Of a stretch of DNA of 17,709 nt, positions 1-10,006 are shown one piece after another (the first letter of the stretch is position 1; every line of letters begins with the position of its first letter). This DNA is from Ichthyophonus hoferi. Lineage: Eukaryota > Opisthokonta > Ichthyosporea > Ichthyophonida > Ichthyophonidae. Below the pieces are notes generated by a model. That model was not told where the DNA came from. It was given only the letters and a program-made list of their open reading frames with translations, and ran no database searches. The DNA is taken from the NCBI GenBank assembly GCA_002751075.1, contig NAOQ01000615.1:23760-41468 (forward strand). Reading direction: 5' to 3'. The position numbers and the translations under genes were made by a program.

Positions 1-290
1 GGTATAGTATAGTGTAGTATAGTAGAGTATAGTATAGTATAGTATAGTAGAGTATTGTATAGTGTAGTATAGTATAGTATAGTATAGTAGAGTATAGTAT
101 AGTAGAATATAGTATACTATTGTATAGTGTAGTATAGTATAGTATAATATAGTATAGTATAGTATCGTATAGTATCGTATAGTATAGCATAATATAGTAT
201 AATATAGCATAGTATAGTATATTATAGTGAAGTACAGTATAGTACAGTATAGTTTATTATATTATAGTATAATATAGTATATATTATATT
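1..290. repeat. TATAG pentamer array
   Basis: A near-continuous tandem array of the 5-base unit GTATA/TATAG, about 50 copies with scattered substitutions, grading into pure AT runs near 240-295. It begins at the window edge, so its full length is unknown. It lies upstream of the first visible exon of the WD40 gene, probably in that gene's first intron, because the exon at 894 starts in mid-codon. Confidence 0.9.
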
Positions 291-344
291 ATATTTATTT
301 TATAACTAAATATAGCTGTTTCCTGTAAAAACACACTATTATAC

Positions 345-690
345 TATGGTATATACTATCCTACTATAATAAATACTATTATATTATACTATTATTATAC
401 TATCGTATATACTATCCTACTATAATACATACTGTTACACTATTATATTATAGTATATTATACTATAGTATATACTATCCTACTATAGTACATAGTTTTA
501 CACTATTATATTATAGTATATTATACTATAGTATATATTATCTTACAATAATACATACTATTACATTACTATGCTATTGTACTATCCTACTATAATACAT
601 ACTATTATATTGCTATGCTATTGTACTATCCTACTATAATACTTACTATTATATTGCTATGCTATTGTACTATCCTACTATAATACTTAA
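345..690. repeat. Minisatellite of 44-63-base units
   Basis: Six to seven units share the core TACTATCCTACTATAATAC. Unit length falls from about 55-63 bases on the left to 44 on the right, and the last two complete units (about 588-675) are nearly identical, suggesting recent expansion at the right end. The motif is rich in ATACT, the reverse complement of the AGTAT motif at 1-290, so the two arrays face each other. The remaining 691-893 is AT-rich with no coding signal and ends in the pyrimidine-rich acceptor CTTTCAG. Confidence 0.85.
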
Positions 691-893
691 TCTTCTACTA
701 CAACTCCCCCTTTCAATTAACACCAATCATTATTAAAATAATACTAACTAATAACTTCTCATAAATTAAATATATAATATATACCATTGAATGACCGCTA
801 ACTAATTAACACCAATTATTCATCCTAATTAATTACTTTATGTAACTAACGTCAATTAATTACCACTAATCAATCAATCTCTCGTGCTTTCAG

Positions 894-3800
894 CCGAGGG
901 CCAATACGCTCTAACCGCTGGAGGGGATAAAATAATTCGCTTATACAACCCATATAAGGCAACTTGTCTTAAGGAGTACCCGGGACACGCCGGAGGCGTT
1001 AATGAAGCAATCGCGTATGTTATTGGCTAATTTTGCGATGGGGTTTGATTAAGTACTTTTTAATAGTGTGTTGTGGTTGGGTTATTTTATAATACTGTAT
1101 TAAGGTTGATTTATTTTATAATTATTGGTGATAATTGGTTGTTTTATAATACCTTTTAAAAGGCTAATATTAATATTAAATTATACTTGATTATCTATAG
1201 GTTGTTAGTATTAATGGTATATTGCGCATTGGTTTGCCGAGAATAATTTAAACCTTTTTTTTGGTTTTAATATACGTATAATCTATTATTATTGGGTAGT
1301 AATCTGTGGGTGTTAATATAATTCTATGGCTATAGGATAGCGTATTTAAATATTTATTCTTGATTTTTGGTTGGCCAAAAGCAATTAAAAACCTATAGCA
1401 TGTAAATTTAAATTTAAATTTAAATTCTAATATATATTTATTATTATACTTACACTACCTTATACATATATAGCCAAACTATTGTATTCTCCCAGGATAT
1501 ATGCTAATTAATTACTGTATTATTCATTTAATTAATATTTTATTAAACCAATCCTCGAGTACTAATGGTTCGTTAATTACTCATTAATATTCCCAGGTCA
1601 CCTGATAGTTCATTGGTTGCCTCTGGCTCTGATGATAAAACTACAATACTTTGGAATGTAGAGAGTGGCGCTATAATTAGAAAACTGCGCAATCACTTTG
1701 CGGTATGTAACTCATTAATTAATTAAGTAATTTACGTGTACTGGCATATGGCTCAAATTTGTATTTCTTGGTGTAGATATGTATTGCATTATATAGATAC
1801 AGTAGAGTATATTATATTATACTGTATTGGATTATGTTATATTGTATTGTATTCTACTCTATATATTCTATTATATGCATACAAGTTCTCATAATTATTC
1901 AATATGTTTTCTCAATCTGCAATCTTATTGGTGGTTGCTATCTTCCAATCATATAATACAATCTAATCTGCAGGCGGTCAATTGCGTGGCGTTTAATGCA
2001 GATGGAAGCCTTCTTTTTACTGGTAGATATTTTGAGTTATTTGTATTGATTGGTTTATTTACACATATACTATAGACGGTTATAGTTTTATATGAATATA
2101 CTCTACTATAATATATACTATAATACATACTATAATATATACTATAATACATACCATAATATATGCTATAATACATCTATAATACATACTATAATACATA
2201 CTATAATACATACTACATAATATAATACATACCATAATATATACTATAATACATACCATCATATATGCTATAATACATACTACGTACTATAATACATACT
2301 ACATAATATAATACATACTATAATACTGTATCAGTGAACTGCACTATACTTCTCTACTAATACTTTACCTCCCTCTCCCTCTCTCATTCACAGGATCATA
2401 TGATAATACTGTTAGTATATGGGATTGTAGGTATATAATCATTTAATCTCCTCTCTTATTTTATTTACACTACTTTATATATTTTGTTACAAAACCAATT
2501 ACATTTATCTATTTTTTCATCGGCTAACAATATTACAGGGATAGCCCGTGAAATTTAATTAATGAATAGATAGTGTGGTCATGTAAAATTATTAATGTGA
2601 AATGGTATAGTATATTATAATACAATACAATTTAATGCACTACAATACAGTACAATACAATCCAATACAATACAATACAATAATATATACCTGCTTTATG
2701 TATATTAGCAACGCAAAGATACTAATCCATTGAAAAACAGATCTCGATCCAAGGATCCCATCCAAAACATGAAAGAGGCAAAGGATAGTGTGTCTTGTAT
2801 TAAAGTAGAGGGTCATAATATACTAACTGGGTATGTATGCATGCATGTATATATATGTAATATTATATTATACTACCTTATATTGCATTCTATTAAATGA
2901 ACCACAATCCAATACAACTACTTTGCTTTGGTTCACACTAACTAATTACATTCCCCTAGATCTGTAGATGGTTACGTAAGAAATTATGATCTACGAATGG
3001 GAATGCTACGATCTGATTTTGTTGCAGGTATATGAGATCTACACTATAGTGCTACACATTGGATTATAATTATATTATACTATGTGATATTATATTATAT
3101 TGTATTATATTTTATTTTATTGTATAAAAATATAAACCCATTTTGCCTTATTATGATATCTGTATATACTATGTATATACTACGCTAAGAAATAAACTAA
3201 ATTTTAATTTTAAATTTTAAAATATTGACAATTAACCTTTCACAACAGCCCCTGTAACCTCCGCGTCATTCTCCCTAGACAAAAAGTGTATTTTAATTGG
3301 CTCTCTGGATAGTACTATTCGTTTATTGGATGCTGAAAATGGAGAATTATTGGGAGACTATGCAGGACATGTTAGTCAAGAGCTAAAAATAGAATCTTGT
3401 TTTGAATCTACCAATCAATTCATAGGATCGGGGTCAGAAGATGGTCGTATCTGCTTTTGGGACGTAGTTGAGGTAGGTTGGTAGGAGGGGTGTGTGTGGA
3501 TGTAGGTACTGTATTAGTATAGTACTATTATACTGTCACTTACTATCTTAATATACTACTATTCTCCTATAGTACTATTCTATTATCCTACTATCCTACT
3601 ATTCTACTATTCTACTATTCTACTATTCTATTATACCACTATTCTACCTATCTTACTGTCCTAACTATACTACCTTCCCACTATCCTTCTATCCTACTAT
3701 CATACTATATTAATATTCTACTATCCTACTATTCTGCTATTCTCTTATCCAATCAAACTAACAAACATATATCTCTACAGTGCAAGCTCGTTCACCAAAT

Positions 3801-3933
3801 TTTCTTTTCATCCAATCAAGAGACGAAAGAAGGGATTACGTCACTGGCCCTACATCCTTCTTCACCTTATATGGTAGTTGCTAATTCCACTGGAGCCGTG
3901 AAAGTGTGGGGAGGAGAGGAAGATGTATTGTAA
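894..3933 (+). CDS. WDR83: WD40-repeat protein, MORG1/WDR83-like (5' partial, 8 exons)
   Basis: Exons: 894-1014, 1597-1702, 1974-2022, 2394-2430, 2741-2830, 2960-3027, 3249-3472 and 3781-3933 (TAA). They join with consistent phases into 281 residues plus one split N-terminal codon. Seven blades are visible, with tails such as ASGSDDKTTILWN, TGSYDNTVSIWD, TGSVDGYVRNYDLRMG, GSLDSTIRLLD and GSGSEDGRICFWD. WDCRSR, SVDGYVRNYDLRMG and LLDAENGELLG..GH follow animal MORG1/WDR83 closely. The family is usually about 315 residues, so some 30 N-terminal residues lie off the left edge. Known family role: beta-propeller scaffold, linked to ERK signalling in animals and also found with spliceosomes; which applies here is unknown. 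Introns are 129-582 bases and several hold microsatellites. The start is absent; a poly(A) signal follows 9 bases after the stop. Confidence 0.92.
2096..2330. repeat. ATACTATAAT tandem array in WD40-gene intron
   Basis: Repeated units of about 10-12 bases (CATACTATAATA, TATACTATAATA) fill most of the 371-base intron 2023-2393. The pyrimidine-rich acceptor CTCTCATTCACAG follows the array. Reading frames through it on the minus strand are repeat artefacts. Confidence 0.85.
2619..2692. repeat. TACAA pentamer array in WD40-gene intron
   Basis: Imperfect tandem TACAA/ATACA repeats, about 14 units, in the intron 2431-2740. They stop just before the alternative AG at 2708 and the supported acceptor at 2740. 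Confidence 0.8.
3515..3755. repeat. TACTATTC octamer array in WD40-gene intron
   Basis: Tandem 8-base units TACTATTC and TACTATCC, most regular near 3585-3635 and more decayed on either side. They fill most of the last intron (3473-3780). Confidence 0.85.
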
Positions 3934-3942
3934 TTGGTTTAG

Positions 3943-3948
3943 AATAAA
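3943..3948 (+). terminator. Poly(A) signal of the WD40 gene
   Basis: AATAAA lies 9 bases after the TAA stop, with a T/G-rich stretch (TTGATTTGTTGT) about 20 bases further on, as for a cleavage site. This implies a very short 3' UTR. The position is inferred from the motif alone. Confidence 0.5.
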
Positions 3949-4179
3949 ATTTAATTAAGCAATTATTAATTGATTTGTTGTAAGATGGTTCGGCTCTGGA
4001 TAAATACGTAGATCCTCGAAGTTCTGGTAACAAGCGGGTTGTAAAATGATTGATCCATTATTAGCTGATAGCACAACATTTTAATAATGTAATTTCATTG
4101 GTCAATATGTTGAATGTGAGCACTAGAAGTAAATTAGATAATTAGCTATAGCCATATAGAATGTGAGCAATGGAATTAG

Positions 4180-4560
4180 ATGACATCAAGCTATAAAGCC
4201 AATCAAATTAGGACACTAGCATTAGATCATTAGATCAGATCAGACAATTCTAGTGGCCCTCAGTAGGGGCTTCTGTAAACAATATTTTTATATTTTTATG
4301 ATCGGTCTCACGGAACTATGTGATTGGTACCCGTGATAAATACATGTTTCGAAAATGATAAAATGAATGAAAACAACTAACAATAAAGAACAGTGAATGA
4401 CGTTTCCACCACTGCAAAACAAAACCTTGCATTATATATATATATATATATACATATAATTTATCTTAATGATTACAAGATACTTGTTCTGCATTCTATA
4501 ATCATCGCATCTTTATTGTAATGTCTATATCAGTACTAGACTAGCACTGGAAAATAAGCA
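4180..4560. repeat. Dispersed repeat R2, copy A
   Basis: It shares ordered blocks with 8480-8870: TTCTAGTGG.CCTCA followed by a CTTCTGT block, a (TA)n run ending in TACAT, a GAT.ATACTTG block, then ATTGTAATGTCTA. A weaker match is at 9735-9945. It is diverged and non-coding. The ends are not defined, no terminal repeats or target duplications were found, and the class is unknown. Confidence 0.55.
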
Positions 4561-4699
4561 CCAGGGTTCTGAGTTAGAGTAAGATTTAACTAATTAATAG
4601 TTGATCGAATTTAATTTTTAAATGGAATGATTCCATTAGAATCATGGCTGCGGTTCGTTTATCCTTTAATTACGTAGTACGATAGGATGTCAGATTGAA

Positions 4700-5055
4700 T
4701 TAAATTTATAGGAGTATAATGACTAATCATGACTATTTTGTTGGAACATATGTAATACCTACAATGATTTGTTATTTATCTCCTTGCAATAGAATATAAA
4801 ATATACAATTTATTCCATTTATTATTTTATTATCTGCTATTAATCAAATAGTAAGGATTATCTAACAAACCTACATGGTAATGATTTAGTTTGAGATTAG
4901 TTCCTATATACTATATTATATTAAATATACAGTTTGATCCGAAATCAGTCTTACCGCATCACATGAGTTTAGTATAGCATATAGTTTTGTTTGCACTATA
5001 GTCCGCCACCTGACTTACGTCATTGTCAGGGTAACGACTTTAAATAAAGACAGCA
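4700..5055. repeat. Dispersed repeat R1, copy 1
   Basis: It aligns in the same orientation with 12570-12930 and, for its left half and right tip, with 14140-14310. Shared blocks are TTGGAAC, TTATTTATCT, TATTAATCAAAT, CAAACCTAC, CCGCATCACATG, CACTATAGTCCGC and AATAAAGACAG. A 6-base stem, CCTGAC/GTCAGG, at 5009-5030 encloses a 10-base loop. No coding capacity was seen. The class is unknown; it could be a non-autonomous mobile repeat. Confidence 0.7.
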
Positions 5056-5129
5056 CATCTTAACGTTATAAACATTTATCGGAATTTTATCATTTAAGAT
5101 GCACCAGTTAACTGAACTATTTAGATTTT

Positions 5130-5235
5130 CTGTGACCGATTTACAAATATAGTAAATAATATTTTACAGCGCTTTTATCTGATTAATAACTAGCATTTCC
5201 TACTAAACATCTATTATTAACTTTAGCTAATATAA
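5130..5235. repeat. Dispersed repeat R4, copy 1
   Basis: It shares ACCGATTT, the block TATTTTACAGCGCTT and a following run rich in TTATTA with 11155-11290. It lies about 80 bases right of R1 copy 1 and may belong to the same larger element, although the partner copy at 11 kb stands without R1. Confidence 0.5.
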
Positions 5236-6289
5236 AAACTACTATACAGGTTGATATGCCCCGGTTTGTACATAAACGTTGGGCATAAATTTATCTAACT
5301 AGTTAAGTTGCACATCAGCTTAATCTAAATAAGTGTATTAATAAATTTTGAAGCATGCTAAAATCAGTTAATCAAGAAAGCTATCTCTCACATTACCAAA
5401 TTTTATTATTAAATTAACCCATACTGTCAAAATGTGTTTTGCAACAGTATATATAAATATAATATTATGTAAGTGTCTGTAATAAAAGGATATATATAGG
5501 CCCGTGCTTACTTCCTACTTGATCAAACCCGCACGAATCAGATTTGCATGTTATGTTGAGTATAATAATATTTAGTAGTATCTTGTGTTTAACCAGTTGA
5601 TTGTATCTAAAGACTAATATCTTATATAATGTCAGGATTTCCCCGGCTTCTGATTCTGTTGTATTTTTCTGGTAGTCGATGATAGTGTTGAGCTGGCAAT
5701 CAAACAACTTAAAATTTCTAAATAACATTTCATCAACTTATTCATGGAATAGCTAATGATATCATGCGTATTTAAGAAATATCGTGTGATTTACAAGTGT
5801 TTCCTGAAATATCAGGCTGTATTTATAAAGGAATGCGGTTTAAAAATAAACATGACAGAAACTGAACCTCTGTTTTCATTGGTGGCTCCAATTTTATCTG
5901 GAATGTAAAGTGCTGCCTACAGCTTATTATCCTAGGATTTTTAATTGTCTTCGTTGGAATTCCTCGGGAATGCACTGGCCGCTCATACAATTTTTTTATT
6001 CTTAATTTCCAATTTTAACGATAGTTCTTTACGGGTATTGACAATAATATGGTCAGTAAAATTACTAAAAGAACACTCCCAGTAGTCAACTTATTTTATT
6101 TTATATAAAAACTTATACTATAATATATATGTATATAAACTATAAGGTGTGCCTTCTAGACGGAGTAAGCTGTGGATTACACGTGTGCCTATAATAATAG
6201 AACATAATTTCTCCATCCTTGATAGGTTGGATCTAATGGCTAACTTTAGCTTTCCTATCATTTAACTGATCCTTCCGAGAGGCGTTAAG

Positions 6290-6296
6290 TATAAAA
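6290..6296 (+). promoter_or_regulatory. Probable TATA box of the esterase gene
   Basis: TATAAAA lies about 25-30 bases before TCATTCAGT (6309-6317), a plausible initiator. Its last A is also the A of the upstream in-frame ATG at 6296. If it acts as a TATA box, transcripts begin after that ATG, which supports translation from the ATG at 6356. This is motif-based inference. Confidence 0.45.
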
Positions 6297-6355
6297 TGAT
6301 CAGTTCAATTCATTCAGTAGAATATCATTATCGTTTTATCTTCGACCCTCTCAAT

Positions 6356-7867
6356 ATGTTGTCGAGGACTGCTTCACCTTTACACATAGCCGTCAGTGTT
6401 TTGGGCGCACTCAGTGCCCTCAGCATGACCAATGCTATGAGTGTTGAAGATGCCGGCGCTGTGGTAGTAAAAGACGTTCAACAGGGTATGGCCTGGGTGT
6501 CAGAAGCTGAATCTTGGGTATCAAAGGAGGAAGCTTGGTTGACAAAAGAGGTCAAAGAAGAAATGGAATCAGTCTCTGGATACAAGTTTCACCATGGTCC
6601 CCCCACACCCATTCAGGTTCCTACTTGCGATATGAAGGACGGAAAATGCTCAATGGAAAAAATCAGGAGCAGTGAAAATACTGTCATTTACCCTGGTAAA
6701 GACACACAGTGCATTGACCCCAATACCCCCTTTTATTTCCAGGTCATGCCTGGTGAAGGTAAAGGTGTGCTCATCTATTTTGCCGCTGGTGGAGCATGCT
6801 GGTCGAGTGAGACCAATGCAATTGGTAGCTGCTACGGTGATGATGTGCTTGCATCCGTTAGTCCAGAGGTTGTCCAGGGCCCTTATCATGGAGTGTTTGA
6901 CAAGAGCAACCCTCGAAACCCCTTCGCTGACTATACCATTGTTTCTATTAGTTACTGCTCTGGTGATGTGCATGCTGGTGATAACATAATTACGTACGAC
7001 AATATGGAGTATGGATTATCAGATGTTGTGGTTAGACAAGCAGGCAAGAACAATACTATGGCTGCATTGTCATGGATTAAAGATAATATTCCTGCACCTG
7101 ACAAGGTTGTTGTTATGGGATGTTCTTCCGGTGCTATTGGTGCTGAACTGTGGGGTGGTTACATTTCCGATATGTATTCAAACAATGAAGCTCCTCCAGC
7201 AACGGCGGTTGTTGCGGACAGTTACGCTGGCATCTTCCCATCATCTCAGGCTCAACTCTTTGAAATATATAAAATTGCCCATGCCCCTTTCACGGAAGAG
7301 CTGCCCAAAGACTTATTGGATAAACTCAGATCTGGAAACATATACTACTGCGAACTTACGGATGCCCTTCACAAACTCCATCCCGAGGTATCTTACCTTC
7401 CCATTCAATCCAAGGCTGATCTCATTCAGACATTGTTCTACGATGCTGTTACCATGAGTCTTGGGGATGGACCTGAGGTGCTGCATTCCGATGCGCCTAA
7501 ATGTGTGATTGACTCCATTCCACCTCCACATAAAATACAGCTTCCAGATAATTTCTTCAAGGCTGTTGGGGGCATGTACAGATCATACTCTAGCACCAGC
7601 AACTTTGCACCTTATCTTGTAAACTCTATGTACCATTGTTTTACTTGCTTCGATCGTTTCTACACAACTGAGATTAGGGTGAATGGCAATCATTTCTGGA
7701 ACAAACCCAAAATTGCTCTTGTCGATTGGATAAACCAGGCCACTCTTCCTGAGGCTGGAGTAAACGCCGACCTTACGGGTAAATGCGAAGTTCTCGGCTT
7801 TCACGAAGGAGGAAATTGGATCCAAGCAGTAATGTTTGCGTTTTTACAATGCCCTTCATTGTATTAA
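6356..7867 (+). CDS. Secreted Notum / pectinacetylesterase-family hydrolase
   Basis: Uninterrupted 503-codon gene with no intron. The start at 6356 is chosen over the in-frame ATG at 6296 because it gives a classic signal peptide: MLSRTASPLHIA, hydrophobic VSVLGALSALS, probable cleavage after TNA. Residues 30-75 are charged and probably helical. The alpha/beta hydrolase core follows: oxyanion-type GGACWS at 145-150, nucleophile elbow GCSSG with Ser257, likely Asp363 (LFYDAV) and His427 (MYHCFTCF). Order and spacing fit the Notum/plant PAE triad. It carries an N-glycosylation sequon (NNT), and about 50 residues surround the triad's His with paired cysteines. Animal Notum removes the Wnt lipid and plant PAEs deacetylate pectin; the substrate here is unknown, perhaps an acylated glycan or protein outside the cell. 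Coding GC is far above the flanks. Confidence 0.88.
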   Translation: MLSRTASPLHIAVSVLGALSALSMTNAMSVEDAGAVVVKDVQQGMAWVSEAESWVSKEEAWLTKEVKEEMESVSGYKFHHGPPTPIQVPTCDMKDGKCSMEKIRSSENTVIYPGKDTQCIDPNTPFYFQVMPGEGKGVLIYFAAGGACWSSETNAIGSCYGDDVLASVSPEVVQGPYHGVFDKSNPRNPFADYTIVSISYCSGDVHAGDNIITYDNMEYGLSDVVVRQAGKNNTMAALSWIKDNIPAPDKVVVMGCSSGAIGAELWGGYISDMYSNNEAPPATAVVADSYAGIFPSSQAQLFEIYKIAHAPFTEELPKDLLDKLRSGNIYYCELTDALHKLHPEVSYLPIQSKADLIQTLFYDAVTMSLGDGPEVLHSDAPKCVIDSIPPPHKIQLPDNFFKAVGGMYRSYSSTSNFAPYLVNSMYHCFTCFDRFYTTEIRVNGNHFWNKPKIALVDWINQATLPEAGVNADLTGKCEVLGFHEGGNWIQAVMFAFLQCPSLY

Positions 7868-8059
7868 AATGTGTACCTATAAGCAATCTTAAACTATTAA
7901 TAGCCAATTCGTGCTTCTTTCGCAATTTGTAAATATCATGCTTTTATCACTCTGAATACATGTGCTAATTGGATGTTGTGCTTCTCCGTTGGCGATAAAA
8001 TCTTTTTTCTATTGAAATATGTTATAAGATCGCTGACCCCTAATTGCTATAAAATATAT

Positions 8060-8065
8060 AATAAA
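8060..8065 (+). terminator. Possible poly(A) signal of the esterase gene
   Basis: AATAAA about 190 bases after the stop is the first good match to the consensus. It would give a 3' UTR of about 210 bases. Motif only. Confidence 0.35.
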
Positions 8066-8479
8066 GATATTGAAGTCCTATTGGAACTATCACAGATAGA
8101 AATTCCAAGGTTTTAATTGTTGAAAATTAAATATTATCTTTCCCAAAGTATTATGCTGCCTGTTTAATTTTGAAAGAGAAAGCTTCTCCCTCAAACTAAG
8201 CAAAGCACAACTAAAGTTACCAGCCTCTCAACAATGACAACCACGATTTCATATTACAAAATACGTTCGAATATTTGCATGGTGTGAATTGCCAATTCCG
8301 ACTAATTGGTCTAACGTTATGTTGTATGACACTGATAATCCATTGGTGGAATAAAAGCCTAATGATTAATTCATTGAGATAAAATATTTTGCAAAATCAC
8401 AAATACCATTGGCCAAAAGTTTGCGATTTTTGTAAAAGCAGTTCCTAGATTCTTTCTATAAGAATGTGGATTGCGTGAA

Positions 8480-8870
8480 TGGCTGATCAATGCTCTACAC
8501 GTTAGGTCAATCGGAAAACAAAGATCATCTTTAAGATCAAGCAATTTTAGTGGTCCTCACTGGTCTTCTGTGAATTGTATTAGCCAATGGGAATTTATAT
8601 GACCGTTTCCATTTGTACCGAAATACAGAACACAGCTATATTGACGTCCGCAATATATGAGTTGCAAAAAAGTAAAAGGAACGAAAATAACCAATATAGT
8701 CATAGACAATATCGTACAAACCATTATAAATAAATATTGGCGTTTCTTATTATTTGTTACAATATTATATATATATATATACATTCTCGTGATGGTTAGA
8801 TGATACTTGGCCTGGATTTTGTATCCATCATATTTTATTGTAATGTCTAGTTTTTTTTTGGCACTTAAAT
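8480..8870. repeat. Dispersed repeat R2, copy B
   Basis: Same order of blocks as copy A: TTTTAGTGGTCCTCA, CTTCTGTGAA, a (TA)n run ending in TACAT, GATGATACTTG and TTTATTGTAATGTCTAG. Upstream, about 8280-8480 may also match 4090-4180 weakly, so the true element may be longer. Confidence 0.5.
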
Positions 8871-9097
8871 ATAATCGCCAATCTTCAGTTTTTTCTTCTA
8901 TCAAGAATACAAAAAACTATTCAGTTATGTTCAAAATTGTTATAACTTTGTAGAAATTTGAGTGAAATAAAGGCAAAGAAGGAACTGGCGAATATGCTGT
9001 TTCCTAAAATGATATATATCAAGGTCGTATTATGATATAATGTGAAGTGCCCCCCTTTATTATCCGTTTTGTTTTGCTTTTGCACTTGTTTGTTTCT

Positions 9098-9410
9098 ACC
9101 GCCGCCAGCGGTTAACTACCTTGCGGTAACTTTCAGATATTAGTGAATTAATCCATTGGAAAGATATTGGGTAACTAAGTAATTCCATGCCACTCTATTT
9201 TAAGTATTTATGATTTAAAAAAAATTACAATCGCGATTAACAAGCTCGTAAAAGTAATTAATAATTTGCTAATCATGCCTGATGTACTTTGTTACTAAAA
9301 CTTAGATTGATCTACAAGTAAAAAGATATAGATAGTATAGTAAAGTTCAAATGGGCCGTAGTATGAAATGCGCTAACCAGGATAGTCGTAACATATATTT
9401 CGAACAAGTT
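9098..9410 (+). repeat. Left terminal inverted repeat
   Basis: Reverse-complement match to 10257-10549. Key shared blocks are GCCGCCAG, GGTAACTTTC, ATTAATCCATT, GAAAGATATTGG, ACAATCGCGATTAAC, AATCATGCCTGATG, CTACAAGT, AAAGTTCAAA and CAGGATAGTC. The arms differ by small insertions, mainly around 9320-9345. Confidence 0.88.
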
Positions 9411-9512
9411 ACTTTCAATATTAATGACAATTATTACATACACCCAGCATTAGGATCTCTCACTGATGATTCACACTATGTTATTACCACAATCGCACCT
9501 ACGTGTATTTAG
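9351..9512 (+). CDS. Short open frame in mobile element, 53 aa, unknown
   Basis: ATG-started frame of 53 codons. Its first third overlaps the inner end of the left inverted repeat. Residues 25-50 begin NDNYYIH and continue to LTDDSHYVITTIA, which resemble the start of the 94-codon frame at 10007 (NDNSYYLH..LTDRSHCAICTFA), about 14 identities in 26. The two segments point the same way although the arms around them are inverted. No known domain is recognised. It may be a remnant rather than a live gene. Confidence 0.25.
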   Translation: MGRSMKCANQDSRNIYFEQVTFNINDNYYIHPALGSLTDDSHYVITTIAPTCI

Positions 9513-9734
9513 GCAAGAACACTCCCCAATTAATAGATGATGTTACAAAATCGTTAACTCCGAATAAACGCATAGTTATAACTGATTTGTCGATATATAG
9601 TATTGCATCTAACCTTATTTAGATAGAGTCAGATATTCCTAGAGGGTCTTTATGATTTTGTTATAAGCTATCTTAGTTAATAAGAATCTTTATGCTTAGC
9701 TTCATATAAGCTAATCAGACCTAGCTACATTGGT

Positions 9735-9945
9735 GATGTTAACCAAAAGTTAGCACTGGCAGTAAAATAAAATATAAAAGAAAACAAATCAATAATAAAG
9801 GACCCGGGCTCACACATACGCGGTAATCAATAACAAAAATACGAAGTTCTTGTAACGCACATGAATACTTTGCATTTAATTATATGTAGACAGTAATCAC
9901 ATCATTATTGTATTATCTAATCCATCGTTAGCACTCACAAATGAT
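9735..9945. repeat. Degraded R2-like segment inside the mobile element
   Basis: It matches R2 copy A through GAAAACAA..CAATAATAAAG, a CTTTGCATT..ATTATAT block, TAATCACATCATTATTGTA and TTAGCACT. It is weaker than the A/B match. It is either an R2 copy captured by, or inserted into, the inverted-repeat element, or a sign that both families share an ancestor. Confidence 0.35.
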
Positions 9946-10006
9946 AATTAGTGTCCAGATCTCTCGCTTGTTCAGAACTTAGAGAATTCTTTACTAACAT
10001 TAAATA

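Larger units (their letters stand above)
3949..6289. other. Spacer with dispersed repeats, no supported gene
   Basis: About 2.3 kb of AT-rich spacer. It holds one copy each of repeats R2 (about 4180-4560), R1 (about 4700-5055) and R4 (about 5130-5235), listed separately. The stretch 5236-6289 shows no recognisable gene. Its only ATG-started frame of note is an 87-residue minus-strand frame at 5465-5728 with no family resemblance, which I take as chance. The last part must hold the promoter of the esterase gene. Confidence 0.6.
7868..9097. other. 3' flank of the esterase gene and spacer, no supported gene
   Basis: AT-rich spacer. The candidate 3' UTR runs to about 8085. Beyond it I see a few CCAAT-like motifs, R2 copy B, and no ATG-started frame with protein-like content. 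The frame at 8557-8904 on the minus strand has only a TTG start and lies in repeat R2. Confidence 0.6.

Noticed and set aside
1-290. Telomere or centromere satellite
   Set aside because: The TATAG unit is not a telomere motif, and the same motif recurs as short intron microsatellites here, so a plain microsatellite is simpler.
1827-2262. Open frames on both strands (82, 75 and 60 codons) over WD40-gene introns
   Set aside because: They run through intron microsatellites and across a true exon in the wrong frame; tyrosine/isoleucine-rich products of ATACT repeats.
5465-5728. 87-codon minus-strand frame with ATG
   Set aside because: No recognisable family and composition typical of translated AT-rich spacer; no promoter or splice context. 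Possible but unsupported.
6650-7825. Several frames of 72-148 codons on both strands inside the esterase gene
   Set aside because: They overlap the long, family-matching frame and are its shadows.
8557-8904. 115-codon minus-strand frame
   Set aside because: It starts with TTG, lies in repeat R2 and translates a (TA)n run as YIYIYN. The other R2 copies have no matching frame.
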